A DNA stretch of 63,703 nt from DASZYT01 sp035545275 (GCA_035545275.1 DASZYT010000007.1:1-63703), one strand, 5' to 3'. Positions 27,439 through 36,032 are shown, counted from the stretch's first letter. Translations and numbers: made by a program. Notes: a model not told the origin generated them from the sequence alone.

Positions 27439-27738
27439 GTTTCGGCCGCGGCCAGACCATCGGCTTTGTCCGGGCATCCGGGCTCGAGCCAACCGATTGA
27501 TGGCAATCAGGTGCGGCCGAGTTAAGCCAAAACTATGTCTTGGTTTATTCCTTGAAGATTATATAACCAAGACCGCGTGGCGTTGTTTTGGCGCGGACGT
27601 GCCTGGTATCTGCTGTCAGTCGGGTTGGCGAATGCCCGTCATTTCTTTGGTTTCTTTCTTGTTGACACAAGAAAGAAACTAGGGGAAAGTCCAGAGGGCT
27701 TTTACCTAAATATTTCTGATAAATTCTCCAGTGTAAAT
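27439..27738. other. 300-nt gene-free spacer with a 13-bp perfect hairpin
   Basis: No credible gene is seen. The best frame (GTG at 27577) overlaps atpC and resembles no protein. The clear element is a perfect 13-bp inverted repeat, GTTTCTTTCTTGT (27650-27662) and its complement (27667-27679), around TGAC. It lies between the convergent dedA and atpC genes, so a terminator role is possible, but no T-run follows on either strand. The left part (27439-27530) is GC-rich with a GGCCGCGGCC palindrome. Confidence 0.6.
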
Positions 27739-28167
27739 CTAATGGCGCTGGTGGCGGCGCTTCAGGCTCGCTACCTGCAAGCGGACCGCACTGCGGTCCA
27801 CGAGCGTCTGGGCGTGCTCTAGGCTAACTTGGTCTTTGGCTTCGGCGCGCATCTTGAGAGCCCGCTGATGAGCTTCTTCAGCCTCAGCCTCGTTGATGCT
27901 GTCGGCGTGGTCTGCTTCGTCCACAATGATTTTCAGCGTATTATTTTCGACCTGAATCACGCCACCACTGATGGCAAAAAATTCACGGGCATGGTCCGGG
28001 TCGCGCGGCTCACGGCGCACCATGATGACGCCATCTGTCGCCACGCTCACGAGCGGCATGTGGTCTTGCAACACACCGATTTCACCATCGGCAGTTGGCA
28101 GCACTACCTCGTAAACGTCGTCGTTAAACTTGGTGCCGGTGAGCGTAACAATTTGCAGGTGTACCAC
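27739..28167 (-). CDS. atpC: ATP synthase epsilon subunit
   Basis: 142 aa. The N-terminal beta sandwich has VVLPTADGEIGVLQDHMPLVSV (family signature) and ISGGVIQVENNTLKIIVDEADHADSI. A C-terminal helical hairpin follows with EAEEAHQRALKMRAEAKD. It is the central-stalk subunit that links gamma to the c-ring and can inhibit ATP hydrolysis. Last gene of the atp operon, 5 nt after atpD. Confidence 0.93.
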   Translation of the reverse strand: MVHLQIVTLTGTKFNDDVYEVVLPTADGEIGVLQDHMPLVSVATDGVIMVRREPRDPDHAREFFAISGGVIQVENNTLKIIVDEADHADSINEAEAEEAHQRALKMRAEAKDQVSLEHAQTLVDRSAVRLQVASLKRRHQRH

Positions 28168-28172
28168 CTAGG

Positions 28173-29579
28173 CTACGCTTTCTTTTCGGCTTTGACTTGC
28201 GTGATGTCGCCCTTCATGTAGAAGGCTTGTTCGGGTTTGTCGTCGTGCTTGCCCTCCAGGATTTCCTTGAAGCCACGCACCGTGTCTTCGCGCTTGACGT
28301 ACTGGCCGGCGTTGCCGGTAAACTGCTCAGCCACAAAGAACGGTTGGCTGAAGAAGCGCTGGATTTTGCGGGCACGGTTCACGGTCAGTTTGTCTTCCTC
28401 AGAAAGCTCTTCCATACCGAGCATGGCAATGATGTCCTGTAGGTCTTTGTAGCGCTGCAGCACACGCTGAACTTCGCGCGCAGTATTGTAGTGCTCTTCG
28501 CCCACAATTTCTGGGTCAAGAATGGTGGATGATGAATCCAATGGGTCAACAGCGGGATAAATACCGATCTCAGTCAGCGCACGAGACAGGGTGATGGTCG
28601 AGTCAAGGTGTGAGAAGGTCGTGGCCGGAGCGGGGTCGGTAAGGTCGTCGGCGGGCACGTACACGGCCTGTACGGAGGTAATGGAACCCTGACGAGTTGA
28701 CGTAATGCGTTCCTGCAAAGCACCCATTTCTTGCTGCAAGGTAGGCTGGTAGCCCACGGCAGACGGCAAGCGACCGAGCAAGGCCGACACCTCGGCACCG
28801 GCCTGGGTAAAGCGGAAAATGTTGTCGATAAACAGCAGCACGTCCGATCCCTTATCACGGAAGCCTTCAGCAATGGTTAGTCCTGTCAGGCCCACACGCA
28901 GACGGGCCCCGGGCGGTTCGTTCATCTGGCCAAACACCAGGGACGTGTTCTTGATAACACCCGACTCAGTCATTTCGCCGTACAGGTCGTTACCCTCACG
29001 GGTACGCTCACCCACGCCGGCAAATACACTGTAGCCACTGTGGAACTTGGCGATGTTGTTGATAAGTTCCTGAATAAGCACCGTTTTGCCCACGCCAGCG
29101 CCACCAAACAAGCCAGCCTTACCACCCTTGGTCATCGGACAAATCAGGTCAATAACCTTAATGCCGGTTTCGAGCACCTCAACTTGGCCAGACTGATCGA
29201 TGAGTGGCGGGGGAGTTTTGTGGATAGGAGATTTCTGAGCGAACGAGCCGCCTTGGCCGTCAATCGGCTGGCCGGTCACGTTGAACATACGACCTAATGT
29301 ATCGTCGCCAATCGGCACACTAATAGCAGCGCCGGTGTCAGCTACACTGGTGCCGCGCTCAAGGCCGTCAGTAGAGCCCAGCGCAATGGCACGTACGCTC
29401 GACTCGCTTAAGTGCTGAGCCACCTCAAGCACCAGTTTGTTGCCGTTTAGCTCAACTTCCAGAGCGTTATAAATTGCTGGCAGGTTGTCGGTAGAAAACT
29501 CTACGTCTACCACCACACCCACAATCTGGGTGACGGTGCCGTTACGGGTCTTAGTTTTTTCCTTCGTTGCTTGTGCCAT
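28173..29579 (-). CDS. atpD: ATP synthase beta subunit
   Basis: 468 aa. Walker A GGAGVGKTVLIQELI, the catalytic Glu segment GVGERTREGNDLY, Walker B VLLFIDNIFRFTQAG, and the signature PAVDPLDSSS. Catalytic subunit of F1. It starts at the stop of the unknown 80-aa gene (shared base at 29579), so its translation is coupled to that gene rather than directly to atpG. Confidence 0.97.
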   Translation of the reverse strand: MAQATKEKTKTRNGTVTQIVGVVVDVEFSTDNLPAIYNALEVELNGNKLVLEVAQHLSESSVRAIALGSTDGLERGTSVADTGAAISVPIGDDTLGRMFNVTGQPIDGQGGSFAQKSPIHKTPPPLIDQSGQVEVLETGIKVIDLICPMTKGGKAGLFGGAGVGKTVLIQELINNIAKFHSGYSVFAGVGERTREGNDLYGEMTESGVIKNTSLVFGQMNEPPGARLRVGLTGLTIAEGFRDKGSDVLLFIDNIFRFTQAGAEVSALLGRLPSAVGYQPTLQQEMGALQERITSTRQGSITSVQAVYVPADDLTDPAPATTFSHLDSTITLSRALTEIGIYPAVDPLDSSSTILDPEIVGEEHYNTAREVQRVLQRYKDLQDIIAMLGMEELSEEDKLTVNRARKIQRFFSQPFFVAEQFTGNAGQYVKREDTVRGFKEILEGKHDDKPEQAFYMKGDITQVKAEKKA

Positions 29580-29821
29580 TATTCTTCTCCTGTACTTGTT
29601 AAATCAGAAATCCATTCCTTAAATCCCATCGCATATTGGGCTGCAATTTCAGCGGCTTTCTTTGCGTCAGCAACCGACACATTTGGGCTCGCAAGATCAA
29701 TCCCTGCTGTTTGCAATGCGACTAATGCAATGACCGATGCAATTTCCTCTCTAGATCTGTCTGGGCTACTAGGAGCACCTTCGCCCAAAATAATTTGCAA
29801 ATTAGGTTTGCTACTATCCAT
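29579..29821 (-). CDS. 80-aa unknown protein inserted between atpG and atpD
   Basis: Starts MDSSKPNLQIILGEGAPSSP, continues with a helical segment REEIASVIALVALQTAGIDL and a second helix AKKAAEIAAQYAMGFKEWIS. Its ATG overlaps the atpG stop by 8 nt and its stop abuts the atpD ATG, so it is a true operon member. No F1 subunit of this kind is known to me. The LQIILGE...EEIASVIAL pattern faintly recalls small epsilon-type subunits of acyl-CoA carboxylases, but that is weak. Base composition is more AT-rich than its neighbours. Confidence 0.7.
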   Translation of the reverse strand: MDSSKPNLQIILGEGAPSSPDRSREEIASVIALVALQTAGIDLASPNVSVADAKKAAEIAAQYAMGFKEWISDLTSTGEE

Positions 29822-30683
29822 TCAATGCCTCCGCGCCGCCGGAAATTTCAGCCAGTTCCTGGGTGATGGCCGCTTGTCGGGCAGTGTTATATTCCAATGT
29901 GTAATCACCAATAAGCTCGGTGGCGTTATCGGTGGCATTCTTCATGGCCACCGCGCGCATGGCGTGTTCACTCGCCAAACTTTCCAGTATTGCTTGCCAG
30001 ATTTGCGCCTGGACTAAGCGGGCTCCCGTCTGCTGGATTACCGTCTCTACATCCGGCTCAAAGTTGAGCATGCCATCCGGTTGCTTGGCCTCGGCGCCGT
30101 CCAGGTGGGCGGGCAAGAGCTGCAGATTAGTGGCCTCTTGCACGATGCTCGACTTGAACACCGTGTAGAGCAGACGTACTTCGTCAACCGTTTCATCCAC
30201 ATAATTGCTGACTACCGAGTTTAGAAGCGGCAAGATGTCATTCTCGGTCGGCTCGTCGCCAAACGCGGGGTAATGCGCTACCAGCTCAACATTTTGCAGT
30301 CGACGCACAAACTGCACACCCTTGCTGCCAATGGTAATGACACTGCTTTTCACCTTGTCGGCCTGGTCTTGGCGGATAGCCTGGGTCAGCAACTTGAGCA
30401 CGTTGGCGTTGTAGGCGCCGGCCAGGCCATTGCTACTAGTCACCACCACATACAGGCGAGTTTTAACGGTACGCTTGCGGAACAACGGCTGGCGTTCTAC
30501 CTCTTGCACACCACTTAAGCGTGCCAGCAGGGCATAGGCTGCCTCGCGGTAATCGCGCGACGCTTGCGCCTGCCGCTGCGCACGGCGAAGCTTGCTGGAA
30601 CTTACCAGCTCCATGGCTTTCGTAATCTGCCTCGTGTTTTTGATGGAGGCAATCCGCCGCTTAAGGGTGATAGTGTTGGCCAC
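29814..30683 (-). CDS. atpG: ATP synthase gamma subunit
   Basis: 289 aa. N-terminal helix TLKRRIASIKNTRQITKAMELVSSSKLRRAQ and C-terminal helix with EHAMRAVAMKNATDNATELIGDYTLEYNTARQAAITQELAEIS, the coiled-coil central shaft. The middle Rossmann-like region includes VVTSSNGLAGAYNANVL. It rotates within the alpha3beta3 ring. It lies 11 nt after atpA. Confidence 0.95.
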   Translation of the reverse strand: MANTITLKRRIASIKNTRQITKAMELVSSSKLRRAQRQAQASRDYREAAYALLARLSGVQEVERQPLFRKRTVKTRLYVVVTSSNGLAGAYNANVLKLLTQAIRQDQADKVKSSVITIGSKGVQFVRRLQNVELVAHYPAFGDEPTENDILPLLNSVVSNYVDETVDEVRLLYTVFKSSIVQEATNLQLLPAHLDGAEAKQPDGMLNFEPDVETVIQQTGARLVQAQIWQAILESLASEHAMRAVAMKNATDNATELIGDYTLEYNTARQAAITQELAEISGGAEALNG

Positions 30684-30694
30684 GCCTTATGCTC

Positions 30695-32260
30695 CTATTT
30701 CTTTCCGCCTGTCGGCGCAGCTGTCTTTTCGGCAGCCGTATAGGTCTTGGCAATTTCGTTGGCAACTTTTACGATTTGGCCGTTCTGCTCGTCCGTCGGC
30801 TTGTCGCCGGTGTTGAGAGTCTCGGTAAGTTTGGCGTGCTTGGTCTTGAGCTCGTTCAGCAGCGCTTCTTCGGCTGCCTTAATTTTCTCAAGGGGTACCT
30901 TGTCGAAGCAGCCACCGGTGGCCGCCAAGAGCGAGCTGTACATTTCCCAGATAGCCTTGGGGCTAAACTGCGGCTGTTTGAGCAGCTCGGTCAAGCGTTG
31001 ACCACGCTCGATGGTGTGGCGTGTCTCGTCGTCAAGATCGGTCGAGAACTGACTGAATGAAGCCAGCTCGCGGAACTGGGCCAGGCTTAGTTTCAAACCG
31101 CCACCAACAGCCTTGATGGCTTTGGTCTGGGCAGCACCACCCACACGAGACACCGACAGACCCACCGAGATAGCCGGGCGCACACCCTGGTAAAACAGGT
31201 TGGTTTCGAGGAAAATCTGGCCGTCGGTAATAGAGATGACGTTGGTCGGAATGTAGGCGCTAATGTCACCAGCCTGCGTTTCAATGATGGGCAGCGCAGT
31301 GAGCGAGCCGGCACCGAGCTCGTCGCTCAGTTTTGCTGAGCGCTCCAACAGGCGTGAGTGCAAGTAAAACACGTCGCCGGGGTAGGCTTCGCGGCCCGGC
31401 GGGCGGCGCAGTAGCAGCGACATTTGGCGATACGCTACGGCGTGCTTAGAAAGGTCGTCGTAAATGATCAGCGCGTGCTGTTTGTTGTCGCGGAAATATT
31501 CGCCCATGGCAGTAGCCGAGTAGGGCGCCAGGTACAGCAGGGCCGCCGGGTCAGAAGGACCGGTTGCCACGATGATGGTCTGGTCCATCACGCCCTCACG
31601 CTTCAGGCGCTCCTGCAAAGCGGCAATCTTAGACAACTTCTGGCCGATAGCCACATAGACATTAATAACACCGGTCTTTTGCCGGGCTTGGTTCACCATG
31701 GTATCGACGGCAATAGCGGTCTTACCGGTTTGGCGGTCGCCAATGATAAGCTCACGCTGGCCGCGGCCGATCGGGATCATGGCGTCGATGGCAGTCAAGC
31801 CCGTCATCAGCGGCTCGTGCACACTCTTGCGGTCCAGCACACCGGGCGCCGGGCGCTCAACACGGGCGGTTTGCTTAGTCTTGATGGGGTCGCCACCGTC
31901 CAGTGGGTTACCCAGCGGGTCCACCACGCGGCCAACGAGCTCCGGGCCCACCGGCACTTCTAGCACCTTGCCGGTCAGGCGGGCCTTGGCGCCAGCCACA
32001 ATTTCCACGTCTTCACCAAGTAGCACCGCACCAATTTCATCCTCGCCCAAGTTCAGGGCAAACGCGGTCACCGTTTCGCCATTTAAGGCCTCGATGTCAA
32101 TCATTTCGCTGTAGCCACAGTTGCGCAGTCCATAAATCCAGGCAATGCCGTCACCCACGCGGGTAACGATACCGACGGTTTCAATCTCCGGACGGGTCTT
32201 CAGCTCCGCAATGGCGGCGCGGATGTCGTCGGATAGTTCTTTAATTGATACTTCAGCCAC
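30695..32260 (-). CDS. atpA: ATP synthase alpha subunit
   Basis: 521 aa. Walker A GDRQTGKTAIAVDT, Walker B HALIIYDDLSKHAVAYR, and the signature PAISVGLSVSRVGGAAQ. Regulatory F1 subunit with the non-catalytic nucleotide sites. The C-terminus is extended with a Lys/Ala/Thr tail. Three nt separate it from atpH. Confidence 0.97.
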   Translation of the reverse strand: MAEVSIKELSDDIRAAIAELKTRPEIETVGIVTRVGDGIAWIYGLRNCGYSEMIDIEALNGETVTAFALNLGEDEIGAVLLGEDVEIVAGAKARLTGKVLEVPVGPELVGRVVDPLGNPLDGGDPIKTKQTARVERPAPGVLDRKSVHEPLMTGLTAIDAMIPIGRGQRELIIGDRQTGKTAIAVDTMVNQARQKTGVINVYVAIGQKLSKIAALQERLKREGVMDQTIIVATGPSDPAALLYLAPYSATAMGEYFRDNKQHALIIYDDLSKHAVAYRQMSLLLRRPPGREAYPGDVFYLHSRLLERSAKLSDELGAGSLTALPIIETQAGDISAYIPTNVISITDGQIFLETNLFYQGVRPAISVGLSVSRVGGAAQTKAIKAVGGGLKLSLAQFRELASFSQFSTDLDDETRHTIERGQRLTELLKQPQFSPKAIWEMYSSLLAATGGCFDKVPLEKIKAAEEALLNELKTKHAKLTETLNTGDKPTDEQNGQIVKVANEIAKTYTAAEKTAAPTGGKK

Positions 32261-32263
32261 TCG

Positions 32264-32662
32264 TTAACTCCTGTCAGCCGTTACTTGTTTAAACTTGTTC
32301 AATTTGGCCCGTACACTCAAGTCCAGCTGCTGGTTGGCCAGCTCCAGCCGCACCCCGCCCACCAGCGACGGATCAATTTCTTCACTAACAATGATGCTTT
32401 TGGCATTCGGGTACGCAGCCTTGATGCGCGCCTTGATGTTGGTGCGCACCTTGTCGCTGAGCGGGTAAGCGCTCACGGCAATCACTTCCACGATACCTGC
32501 ATCGGCACGTTGCTGCATGACGTCGCGCAGCAGGGAATCCAGCTCACCCACACGATTTTCACTCAGCAAATACGCTGCTACTTCCTGGCTCAGCGTTTTT
32601 TCGCCGGTGGTGCCGAGTCGCTTTGAGACGGCGCTCGCGATGCGGGTGCGTGGAGTTTTCAT
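32264..32662 (-). CDS. atpH: ATP synthase delta subunit, short form
   Basis: 132 aa against about 175-180 for typical bacterial delta. The C-terminal region is clear (VSAYPLSDKVRTNIKARIK, then SIIVSEEIDPSLVGGVRLELANQQLDLSVRAKL), matching the conserved end of OSCP/delta. The N-terminal six-helix bundle that binds alpha is shortened. It overlaps the atpF stop by 4 nt. The peripheral-stalk connection may therefore be reduced or helped by another protein. Confidence 0.88.
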   Translation of the reverse strand: MKTPRTRIASAVSKRLGTTGEKTLSQEVAAYLLSENRVGELDSLLRDVMQQRADAGIVEVIAVSAYPLSDKVRTNIKARIKAAYPNAKSIIVSEEIDPSLVGGVRLELANQQLDLSVRAKLNKFKQVTADRS

Positions 32663-33192
32663 GCGCCGGCTCGCTCCTTGAGGGCCTTATCGATAAGAGC
32701 GGCATCTTTACTGGCATCAAGTTTTTCCTCTACCACCGCTTCGGTAGCTTCGGTAATCAGCTGTGCCAATTCTTTCTCCAACTGCTGGCGAGCACGCTTG
32801 GTGTCTTGTTCGATGCGCTGCTGGGCCTCGTTTATGATAATTTCGGCTTTCGCGCGTGCCTTTTCTTCGGCGTCGTGGATGGCCTCGCGAGCCTGCGAAT
32901 GCGCGTCAGACACTACCGTGTCGGCTTCCTGGCGGGCATCGGCCAAGGCTTTGGCGACTTTTTTCTCAAACTCCGCCTTTTCTTTTTGCATCGCTTCACC
33001 CAGGTTCACACCTTTTTCGATGGTTTCGCGGCGTCGCTCCATCATCTTCACAATGGGCTTAAACGCCCAGTGCTGCAGCACCCAAAAGGCCAGTACAAAA
33101 GATACGAGCTGGATAATCAACGCCTTAAGGTCAAGCCCCAGCGCTCCCAGGCCCGAAGTACTATCCCCAAATTGTGCTAATAAAATATGCAT
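32659..33192 (-). CDS. atpF: ATP synthase b subunit
   Basis: 177 aa. One N-terminal TM (about 22-45; LKALIIQLVSFVLAFWVLQHWAF), then a long charged helix (about 48-165; MMERRRETIEKGVNLGEAMQKEKAEFEKK...) typical of the peripheral stalk dimer. ATGA-type coupling to atpH. Confidence 0.93.
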   Translation of the reverse strand: MHILLAQFGDSTSGLGALGLDLKALIIQLVSFVLAFWVLQHWAFKPIVKMMERRRETIEKGVNLGEAMQKEKAEFEKKVAKALADARQEADTVVSDAHSQAREAIHDAEEKARAKAEIIINEAQQRIEQDTKRARQQLEKELAQLITEATEAVVEEKLDASKDAALIDKALKERAGA

Positions 33193-33348
33193 ATCGTAAT
33201 TAATTTACTGTTTCCACTGTTAAAAGGATTTTGCACGATGATGCAGCTTGTTCGGAAAGCGAGTACCGCAAACGAGCCGTACTTAGTGGTACGGTGAGTG
33301 CGGACTGGAGTGATTCGCTCAAAATGTGCATGTTTCAAATCTCCGTGC

Positions 33349-33594
33349 TTATTTGACAAAGAAGGTGGCTGCAAAGGCAAGTAATCCGTACACCTCAATC
33401 AGGCCTACGAACACCAGTGCCTGTCCCAAGAACTTCGAAGCTTCTGGGTTACGGCCAACGGCCTGCAGGTAAAATGCGCCTACCAGACCCATACCGATAG
33501 TGGGGCCAATAAAGCCGGCACCAATCATGATGCCATGCGCCAGTGTCTGGGTGGCTTGCGGTTGTGTTACTACTGCTGCGAGTTGTGAAAACAT
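33349..33594 (-). CDS. atpE: ATP synthase c subunit, proton type
   Basis: 81 aa, two TMs joined by the polar loop AVGRNPEA. The ion-binding carboxylate is Glu67 (GLIEVYGLL). The sodium signature (Gln in helix 1 and Glu-Ser/Thr in helix 2) is absent, so the ring should be proton-driven. Spacers of 156 nt (to atpF) and 115 nt (to atpB) flank it, unlike the rest of the tight operon. They leave room for RNA processing or extra translation signals that raise c-subunit output. Confidence 0.93.
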   Translation of the reverse strand: MFSQLAAVVTQPQATQTLAHGIMIGAGFIGPTIGMGLVGAFYLQAVGRNPEASKFLGQALVFVGLIEVYGLLAFAATFFVK

Positions 33595-33709
33595 CTGATC
33601 TCTCCTTGTTACCTAGTTATTATTTCGCCCGTTGCTATCTTGGTCGAATTGAAGGCATTTTCTAAACCCGAAAATAACTCTGTCCAACCACGAACAACAA
33701 CGCCCATAT

Positions 33710-34585
33710 CTATCCCTTGGCTCCTTCCGCCTTTGCTGATATTGTTTCAGGTTGTTCAACTTCGGTCAAGTCGTGTTCGTCATGCGACTGAGCCCCGTTA
33801 ACCGAAATGGCCAAATAATTGACCGCCAACACCACAAAAATATATGCCTGCAGGGCACCCACGCCTACCTCCAACAGAGTAAATGGCGCCGCCACGATAG
33901 GGGACAATACGTTGTCCGGTGCCAGCAAACCGCCCAGATAGGCAAACACGGCAATGACAATTTCGCCGATGGTCATGTTCAAGAACAACCGGAGCGCCAG
34001 GCTAAATGCTCGGGTCAAATCCGTCACCATCTCGATGATACCTATCGCAAAATACAGCGGGTTTAGTGGGCTACCAATAAAGAAATGCCGCACGTACTTG
34101 GCAAAGCCGCCGGCCTCGCGGATAGACGCCGCATACACAACTCCCATCGTCACCAAACCGAGCGCAATGGTGGTGTTCAGGTCCGCCGTCATGGAACGCA
34201 GCAACGGGTGTCCATGCACCTGAAGCGCGTCGCCCACGCCAGGCACAAGCCCCGACCAGTTGTGCAGCAATATGAAGAAAAACAGCGTCACGAAAAACGG
34301 CACGTACTTGCGGGCGGTCTTGCGGTCGGTAAACGCACCCTCCACCATGTCGCTGGCAAACCCGACCATGGCTTCCACGTACTGTGTCAGGCCGCGCTTG
34401 GGCCGCACCGTTACGCGGCGTCCCACCAGCACGAGCACCACCGCAATAACCAGAGCAATAAACCAGCCGTACAATATCGAGTTGGTGATGTTCGCCCCAA
34501 ACAGCGTAAAGTCCGTGCCGGGCGCCACATGCACCACGGGGCCCACTTCACCGATAGCAACATGAGAGAGAAGGCTCGCTATCAT
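33710..34585 (-). CDS. atpB: ATP synthase a subunit
   Basis: 291 aa with about six TMs. The essential Arg lies in FSLALRLFLNMTIGE, and the C-terminal helix contains GALQAYIFVVLAVNYLAISV. It forms the proton half-channels against the c-ring. The ATG overlaps the stop of the atpI-like gene (ATGA). The C-terminus has an acidic extension (HDEHDLTEVEQPETISAKAEGAKG). Confidence 0.95.
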   Translation of the reverse strand: MIASLLSHVAIGEVGPVVHVAPGTDFTLFGANITNSILYGWFIALVIAVVLVLVGRRVTVRPKRGLTQYVEAMVGFASDMVEGAFTDRKTARKYVPFFVTLFFFILLHNWSGLVPGVGDALQVHGHPLLRSMTADLNTTIALGLVTMGVVYAASIREAGGFAKYVRHFFIGSPLNPLYFAIGIIEMVTDLTRAFSLALRLFLNMTIGEIVIAVFAYLGGLLAPDNVLSPIVAAPFTLLEVGVGALQAYIFVVLAVNYLAISVNGAQSHDEHDLTEVEQPETISAKAEGAKG

Positions 34586-34932
34586 TCGTCATCCTCCTCA
34601 TAGCTTTTCTTGATGTCACGCTTCTGCTTGGCGGTCAGCTTCGGCACAGGCAGCTGATTGGCAACCTTCAGGGAACGCCACACTACCACAGAAGAAGCCG
34701 CCACCGCCACCAGCAGACCCAGCAGGGTAAAGGTAGAGCCCGTACCCGCGTGCTTGTCCAGTTCGGCGCCACCGATAACCGGTGCCAGCACCACAATGGC
34801 CAGCTGCCAGCTCATGTTCAGGGCCATCACAAAAAAGGTCTGGCGCGGTGAGGAAGGTGATTTTAACTGAGAGGGTTTGCTCCCACCCTTAACAACTGGC
34901 GACGTCGATTGATGCGCTGAGGTCTTACTCAT
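34582..34932 (-). CDS. AtpI-like / AtpZ-type small membrane protein at head of atp operon
   Basis: 116 aa: a disordered Ser/Pro-rich N-terminus (1-30), TM1 (about 32-52), TM2 (about 67-87) and a charged tail (KQKRDIKKSYEEDDE). Its place as the first atp gene, the two TMs and the 4-nt overlap with atpB fit the AtpI/AtpZ group, which helps assemble the c-ring or moves Mg/Ca. Sequence similarity is weak, so the call rests mostly on context. Confidence 0.65.
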   Translation of the reverse strand: MSKTSAHQSTSPVVKGGSKPSQLKSPSSPRQTFFVMALNMSWQLAIVVLAPVIGGAELDKHAGTGSTFTLLGLLVAVAASSVVVWRSLKVANQLPVPKLTAKQKRDIKKSYEEDDE

Positions 34933-34941
34933 CTTTTCTCT

Positions 34942-34971
34942 AGTATAACAGATTATCCTTCAAGGGTGCAA
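34942..34971 (-). promoter_or_regulatory. Promoter of the atp operon
   Basis: On the minus strand: TTGCAC (34971-34966), an 18-nt spacer and TATACT (34947-34942). The ATG of the first gene begins 9 nt after the -10 box. The only purine-rich stretch between them is AGAGAAAAG. Confidence 0.65.
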
Positions 34972-34981
34972 TATCTCACAC

Positions 34982-35011
34982 TTTACAAAATATAGTAATG
35001 GGTTCTATACT
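34982..35011 (+). promoter_or_regulatory. Leaderless promoter of the glutaredoxin gene
   Basis: TTTACA (34982-34987), an 18-nt spacer and TATACT (35006-35011). The ATG starts 6 nt after the -10 box, so the mRNA should begin at or within a base or two of the start codon. Confidence 0.65.
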
Positions 35012-35017
35012 GGCTGT

Positions 35018-35266
35018 ATGAACACGAATGTAACAATTTACACGGCCACCTGGTGTGCGTTTTGTCACGCCGCCAAAGATTACCTCGATAAGCTCGGTGT
35101 AACATACACCGACAAAGACGTAGAGCGTGATCCGTCTGCCGCCACCGAATCCGTCACCAAATCGGGCCAGATGGGTATCCCGGTGCTTGACATAGGCGGC
35201 ACGGTCGTAGTCGGCTTTGATCGCCCGCGCATCGATGCCGCCCTCAAAGCCGCCAAACTGGTCTAG
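35018..35266 (+). CDS. Glutaredoxin-like protein
   Basis: 82 aa, thioredoxin fold: VTIYTATWCAFCHAAKDYLDKLGV with the active site Cys-Ala-Phe-Cys, a cis-Pro segment GQMGIPVLDI and VVGFDRPRIDAAL. The CxxC with a Trp before it fits NrdH/glutaredoxin-3-type reductants, which may serve ribonucleotide reductase or general disulfide reduction. It has its own leaderless promoter and is divergent from the atp operon. Confidence 0.9.
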   Translation: MNTNVTIYTATWCAFCHAAKDYLDKLGVTYTDKDVERDPSAATESVTKSGQMGIPVLDIGGTVVVGFDRPRIDAALKAAKLV

Positions 35267-35289
35267 CACAGTTGCCTCTGAGCCCCAGA

Positions 35290-35312
35290 TTACGTACACT
35301 GTAAGTACGTAA
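35290..35312. promoter_or_regulatory. Perfect inverted repeat TTACGTAC-N7-GTACGTAA, possible operator
   Basis: Two 8-bp arms (35290-35297 and 35305-35312) lie 14 nt before the ATG at 35327. The geometry (dyad, 7-nt centre) fits a dimeric repressor site, or a small hairpin near the ribosome-binding site (GTGAGG). No -10 box is obvious nearby. Confidence 0.45.
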
Positions 35313-35326
35313 TGTGAGGTATCACC

Positions 35327-36022
35327 ATGTCTGGTGAAGACGCCCCCCAGGACAGAAGCGATTTGCCTCAGGACCCGAACCTTTTCCTGCACGATTCGCC
35401 CGAGGCAGTACGAGCTCGCGGTGCCACGCAGGATCCCACCGCCAACCCCGAGGAAGTACCTTTGGCTGTCTATCTATTAGGCCGGGTTACTGAAAAAATG
35501 TCTCTAGACGGCGACAAGCTCGCCCACCTCAGCTCCAACCTTCATGAGTATTCATCCCGCGACTTCGTGTGTGCCGTAAAAAGCGTGTTGCGTGAAGTGG
35601 CCGAAGCCAACAGGCCTGAAGATTCGACTGAGCCCGAAGCCACATCAATGGCCACAGACACCCCGCCAAAACGAGCACCGTACATCGTAATTCCAGACGA
35701 GGCCTATTCAACCCGGTTTGAGCACTACCGAAATGAAGCCGAACACAACCCAGACCGCCGCAGACGTCTCCAAACGGGTCACGCGGAAGCGCTCCAGCAA
35801 AAGAGCAAGCTTTGGCCTGTCTTCCCAGAGATAAGCCTGGCACGGGCATTAAGCACACACTTGCAATCACTGAAGCGACGGTATCCAGCCGCAGCAATGC
35901 TTATGAAAGACATCATCGCGGTATATGATTATTGTGTAACGGGTATTTTAACGGCCAGCGAGCATCGCCGCTTGCAGCAACAAGCCGCCGCACGTGCTGC
36001 TCTAAGGCGTCCGTATAAGTAA
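35327..36022 (+). CDS. Hypothetical protein, partly disordered
   Basis: 231 aa. The N-terminus is acidic and Pro/Asp-rich (1-40). A helical segment follows (about 45-90; VPLAVYLLGRVTEKMSLDGDKLAHLS). A Pro/Thr-rich linker leads to a basic helical C-terminal part (about 130-231) ending AAARAALRRPYK. No family is recognised and there is no TM or signal. The inverted repeat at 35290-35312 may regulate it. The CobA-like gene starts 10 nt after its stop, so they may be co-transcribed. Confidence 0.55.
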   Translation: MSGEDAPQDRSDLPQDPNLFLHDSPEAVRARGATQDPTANPEEVPLAVYLLGRVTEKMSLDGDKLAHLSSNLHEYSSRDFVCAVKSVLREVAEANRPEDSTEPEATSMATDTPPKRAPYIVIPDEAYSTRFEHYRNEAEHNPDRRRRLQTGHAEALQQKSKLWPVFPEISLARALSTHLQSLKRRYPAAAMLMKDIIAVYDYCVTGILTASEHRRLQQQAAARAALRRPYK

Positions 36023-36032
36023 GTGAGCAACT

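Noticed and set aside
27577..27822. 81-aa frame between dedA and atpC
   Set aside because: GTG start without SD, runs antisense into atpC and includes the hairpin; composition is not coding-like.
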